Source: Actinomycetes bacterium (GTDB taxonomy: Bacteria > Actinomycetota > Actinomycetes > Mycobacteriales > Mycobacteriaceae). Taken from it: a DNA stretch of 27,389 nt. Below the pieces are notes generated by a model that was not told the DNA's origin, made no database searches, and saw only the letters and a list, made by a program, of their open reading frames with translations. Of the stretch, positions 24,960-27,389 are shown in pieces. Positions within the stretch are counted from its first letter, which is position 1. Each line of letters begins with the position of its first letter. The position numbers were made by a program, and so were the translations under genes. The DNA lies in assembly GCA_023416315.1 (NCBI GenBank), contig JAEZIA010000254.1:1-27389 (forward strand). The letters are read 5' to 3'.

Positions 24960-25577
24960 TTACTGTGTGGTTAATGAGTGTCGTGTCAGTGCGGTGACGG
25001 CTTTGAATGCGTGCCGTAGCGTGGCCCGGATCCGCCGCTTGTCCACCGGCCCCAGCGGCCGGTACAGGTTGTCGATCTCCAGGCCCGCCATCACCGCGAT
25101 GATCGTGCGTGCGTCAAGCTCCGGCTGGTGTGAGCCGAGTTCGCGAAACAACCGGCTCAGCGCGGGAACCATTGCCACATACCAGGACTCGAACATCGGC
25201 CGTAGCCGCTCGTCCCTGCTGGCCTCGGTGACCAGTTCGTACCGGGTGACGATCGCGCCGCGCGGCGTGCTGAACCCGTCGATGAGCATGTCGGCAACCA
25301 GGTCGGCGAACTTCTCCGGCGGCATCGACGGATCAAGTCGGTCGGCGGTGGCCACCACGCGCTCGATCTCACGCTCGGATAGCTGTGCGAACGCCTGCGC
25401 GATCAGGTCGGACTTGTCCTTGAAGTAGTAGCTGAGCGCGCCGAGTGGAATCTTGGCCTGGCCGGCCACCAGTCTCATCGACAGCCCGGCGAGTCCGACA
25501 TTGGCCATGACTTCGATTGCGGCGTCGATGATCTCGGTGCGGCGCGCCGCACCACGTGCGGTGGCGCCAGCCGTCAC
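24960..25577 (-). CDS. TetR-family regulator of the ureohydrolase operon
   Basis: 205 aa from a GTG at 25577. The HTH domain is clear: RRTEIIDAAIEVMANVGLAG, LSMRLVAGQAKIPLGALSYY and FKDKSDLIAQAFAQL. The rest contains FADLVADMLIDGF and TRYELVTEASRDERLRPMFE, the shape of TetR_C domains. The start is fixed by a GTGA overlap with the stop of the binding-protein gene. The ureohydrolases follow after ten bases. A regulator inside the operon usually controls the operon itself; the 25-bp dyad at 27195-27219 is the natural target. Confidence 0.9.
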   Translation of the reverse strand: MTAGATARGAARRTEIIDAAIEVMANVGLAGLSMRLVAGQAKIPLGALSYYFKDKSDLIAQAFAQLSEREIERVVATADRLDPSMPPEKFADLVADMLIDGFSTPRGAIVTRYELVTEASRDERLRPMFESWYVAMVPALSRLFRELGSHQPELDARTIIAVMAGLEIDNLYRPLGPVDKRRIRATLRHAFKAVTALTRHSLTTQ

Positions 25578-27136
25578 TGGCCATACTTCAGGGTAGAGAA
25601 GTCGGTGTCCCACATCCAGGCCGGCTGGCTCTGCCAACCGGAGTAGCCTTTGCGCGCGGCAATCGTGTTGTGCAGGTCGGAAATGTTCACCCAGCACAGC
25701 GAATCCCGATAGGCCTTACCGGCGTCGATATACAGTGCCTGCGACTTGGCCGGGTCGGGTTCGATGCTGCCGGCGTCCATCAGTTTGTCGGCCTCGGGCA
25801 CCGAGCAGCCCTGGATGTTGACCGGCGCGTTGGTGTACTGATAGATCCGCGACCAGGTGTCCGGGTGCGCGGCGTCGGGGTTCATCGATGCCAGCATCAG
25901 ATCCGGTCGCTGGTCCGGGTTTTCCGGCAGCGCGAAGAACTGGGCCAGTGGGAAGTCGCGGATCGTCGCGGTCAGCCCGGCCTGCTGCAGGATCACCTGA
26001 AGGTGGTTGGCCAGGTCCTGCAGGCTGCTGTCACCGGTGGGGTAACCGATCACGACGTTGCCGCCGGCCTTGCCGACCTCGGCCAGTTTGGCCGGGTCGT
26101 AGTCGTGCACGTCGGGTACCGCGCCTTCGGGCAACATCCCGACCGGATAGAACTGCGTCGATGGCTCGCCCTGAGCTCCGAATATCTGTGTCGTCAAGGC
26201 TTTCTCGTCGAGGGCAGCCTCCAGCGCGACGCACGCGTCGCGCGCACCGAAGACCTGCGAGGCGGGATTGACCATGATCATGCTTTTGACGAGTGCATTC
26301 TCCTGAAGCACCTCGGTGTTCGGGCCTGCGGCCAGCGCTTCGTAGTCGACCTTGGACAGGCCGTGCAGGATCATGTCCAGCTCCCCGTTGCCGAGCTGCA
26401 GGCGCTGCACGGCGGCGGTGGCGACCACCGGGAGCTTCACCGTGGTGATCTGTGGTGTCTGGCCCCAGAAGTTCTTGTTGGCGACCATCGTGTAGTGGCT
26501 GGCCGGCACCGCTTCGGTCAGCTCGTAGGGACCGGTCCCCGCAGTGTGTGACGCCAGCCACGCCGAGGCGTGATCGCCGCCGGTCTCGTTCTGGGACACC
26601 GCAGTCGGACTCGTCATCAGCGGACCGTACGGGGAGGCGAGATAATCGAGGAAGGGTGCAACGGGCTTGTTCAGAGTGACCACAAACGTCTGCGGATCCG
26701 GGGTCTGCATGTCCTTGACCTCGTCGAGCATGTAGGACGGCCCGCCCTTCATGTCGATGCGCCGCTGGAAGCTGGCCTTGGCCGCCGCGGAGTCGAATGG
26801 GGTGCCGTCACTGAACTTGACGCCGTCGCGCAGGGTGAACGTGTAGGTCAGGCCGTCGGGGGAGACGTCCCACTTGGTGGCCAGCAAACCGTCTATCTTC
26901 GTCGACCCCGGCGCGTACGTCAGCAGCCCCTGGTAGGCCGCGGTCATGATCAGCAGCCCCTCCGGCTGATAGAACGTGTCCGGATCGAGTGGCGGCGGGT
27001 CCGACATCAGCGGGGTGCGCACTGTCGACGCTGACGCCGCGGTGTCACTGGGGCTGTTGGTCTTTCCCGTACAGGCGGTGCCCGCCAGCAGCACCGCGGC
27101 GATCGCCACGGGCGCGATTCCCGACTTCAGTTTCAT
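25574..27136 (-). CDS. Lipoprotein solute-binding protein, SBP_bac_5 family
   Basis: 520 aa from the ATG at 27136. The signal is typical of a lipoprotein: MKLKSGIAPVAIAAVLLAGT then A and C22, with the cysteine as the lipid anchor. The mature part shows PPPLDPDTFYQPEGLLI, ATKWDVSPDGLTYTFTLRDG, VKFSDGTPFDSAAAKASFQR and TGPYELTEAVPASHYTMVAN, all marks of PF00496 proteins that bind peptides, nickel or opine-like compounds for ABC importers. An upstream in-frame ATG at 27169 would put extra residues before the signal. No permease or ATPase gene is seen beside it. As first gene of the ureohydrolase operon it probably binds their substrate or its parent peptide. Confidence 0.9.
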   Translation of the reverse strand: MKLKSGIAPVAIAAVLLAGTACTGKTNSPSDTAASASTVRTPLMSDPPPLDPDTFYQPEGLLIMTAAYQGLLTYAPGSTKIDGLLATKWDVSPDGLTYTFTLRDGVKFSDGTPFDSAAAKASFQRRIDMKGGPSYMLDEVKDMQTPDPQTFVVTLNKPVAPFLDYLASPYGPLMTSPTAVSQNETGGDHASAWLASHTAGTGPYELTEAVPASHYTMVANKNFWGQTPQITTVKLPVVATAAVQRLQLGNGELDMILHGLSKVDYEALAAGPNTEVLQENALVKSMIMVNPASQVFGARDACVALEAALDEKALTTQIFGAQGEPSTQFYPVGMLPEGAVPDVHDYDPAKLAEVGKAGGNVVIGYPTGDSSLQDLANHLQVILQQAGLTATIRDFPLAQFFALPENPDQRPDLMLASMNPDAAHPDTWSRIYQYTNAPVNIQGCSVPEADKLMDAGSIEPDPAKSQALYIDAGKAYRDSLCWVNISDLHNTIAARKGYSGWQSQPAWMWDTDFSTLKYGQ

Positions 27137-27194
27137 GCGCACAGCTTCGGGCCCGTTGATTTCCGGCATGTGACATGACGGTTACTACCTTGTA

Positions 27195-27219
27195 CGAACG
27201 TCCAAGAGTTGGACGATCG
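27195..27219. promoter_or_regulatory. 25-bp dyad, candidate TetR operator
   Basis: The core CGTCCAAgagTTGGACG (27199-27215) is a perfect 7-bp inverted repeat. After one mismatched pair it extends with CGA (27195-27197) and TCG (27217-27219), so 10 of 11 arm pairs match. It lies between the binding-protein gene and the divergent SDR, upstream of an operon encoding a TetR regulator. Size and symmetry suit a TetR dimer site. Confidence 0.65.
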
Positions 27220-27290
27220 ACCTAGAAATGTTCGCGACCGGGCTCTACTGTCTGCGCTGAATGAGTTGAAATCCGAAGGGAGCAAACACA

Positions 27291-27389
27291 ATGTCCGCTA
27301 CGGCGCCACGTGCGTTCGACCTGAGCGGTCAGGCGGCTCTGGTCACCGGCTCGAGCAGCGAGCTCGGTATCGGTTTTGCGTCGGCCCGG
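27291..27389 (+). CDS. Short-chain dehydrogenase/reductase, 5' end only
   Basis: 33 codons before the window ends. The start reads MSATAPRAFDLSGQAALVTG followed by SSSELGIGFASAR. LVTGSSSELGIG is the TGxxxGIG nucleotide motif with an extra residue, a form seen in some SDR subgroups. The ATG at 27291 has AAGGGAG about eight bases upstream. TACTGT (27246-27251) could be its -10. It is divergent from the guanidino operon and may share the dyad at 27195-27219. The substrate is unknown. Confidence 0.85.
   Translation, partial: MSATAPRAFDLSGQAALVTGSSSELGIGFASAR

Noticed and set aside
25574..27136. Nickel-binding transporter protein feeding a nickel ureohydrolase
   Set aside because: PF00496 includes NikA, but the sequence shows nothing specific to nickel and no nickel chaperone gene is nearby.

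Overview
High-GC DNA with actinobacterial gene content. The order sepH-serC-(diiron protein)-fprB-(glyoxalase)-citA-...-gltA2 is the core layout of mycobacteria, and many starts are GTG or look leaderless. The best fit is a fast-growing mycobacterium (Mycolicibacterium-like), because everything after gltA2 is accessory compared with what I remember of M. tuberculosis. No tRNA, rRNA, CRISPR array, insertion sequence or phage gene was seen. No stretch over 300 bases lacks a gene; the longest gap is 17055-17333.

Region 1 (1-11945, housekeeping): 5' end of sepH, serC, an AurF-type diiron protein coupled to fprB, a HAD 5'-nucleotidase and a VOC protein, a dicarboxylate-type MHS permease, short-form citrate synthase citA, pdxH abutting an MFS gene, a TetR regulator, and the main citrate synthase gltA2, closed by a strong hairpin terminator. 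Two citrate synthases and a metabolite:H+ symporter lie within about 6.7 kb.

Region 2 (11946-13851): a DHA2 drug exporter and an overlapping MarR gene. A 33-bp dyad covers the predicted -10 and the leaderless GTG start, suggesting a self-regulated efflux operon.

Region 3 (13844-19941): two divergent units around 17055-17333. To the left are an APC permease, a class-III PLP enzyme closely resembling the AGXT2L/ethanolamine-phosphate phospho-lyase group, and a DUF2630 protein. To the right are an APH/SrkA-fold kinase, an SDR and a GntR/UTRA regulator. Together they suggest uptake, phosphorylation and ammonia/phosphate elimination of an amino alcohol or hydroxylated amino acid, with an SDR acting on the product. 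This is the strongest candidate for an undescribed system.

Region 4 (19960-22898): FKBP-type isomerase and an SDR, both with leaderless-type promoters, then a D-2-hydroxyacid dehydrogenase divergent from a class II aldolase/adducin-like protein.

Region 5 (22902-27389): a minus-strand operon of lipoprotein SBP_bac_5, TetR and two consecutive ureohydrolases joined by GTGA and TGATG overlaps. A 25-bp dyad sits in its promoter region, opposite the start of another SDR gene that runs off the window. It looks like sensing and hydrolysis of a guanidino compound.

All family calls come from reading motifs and memory of the families. No database search was run.
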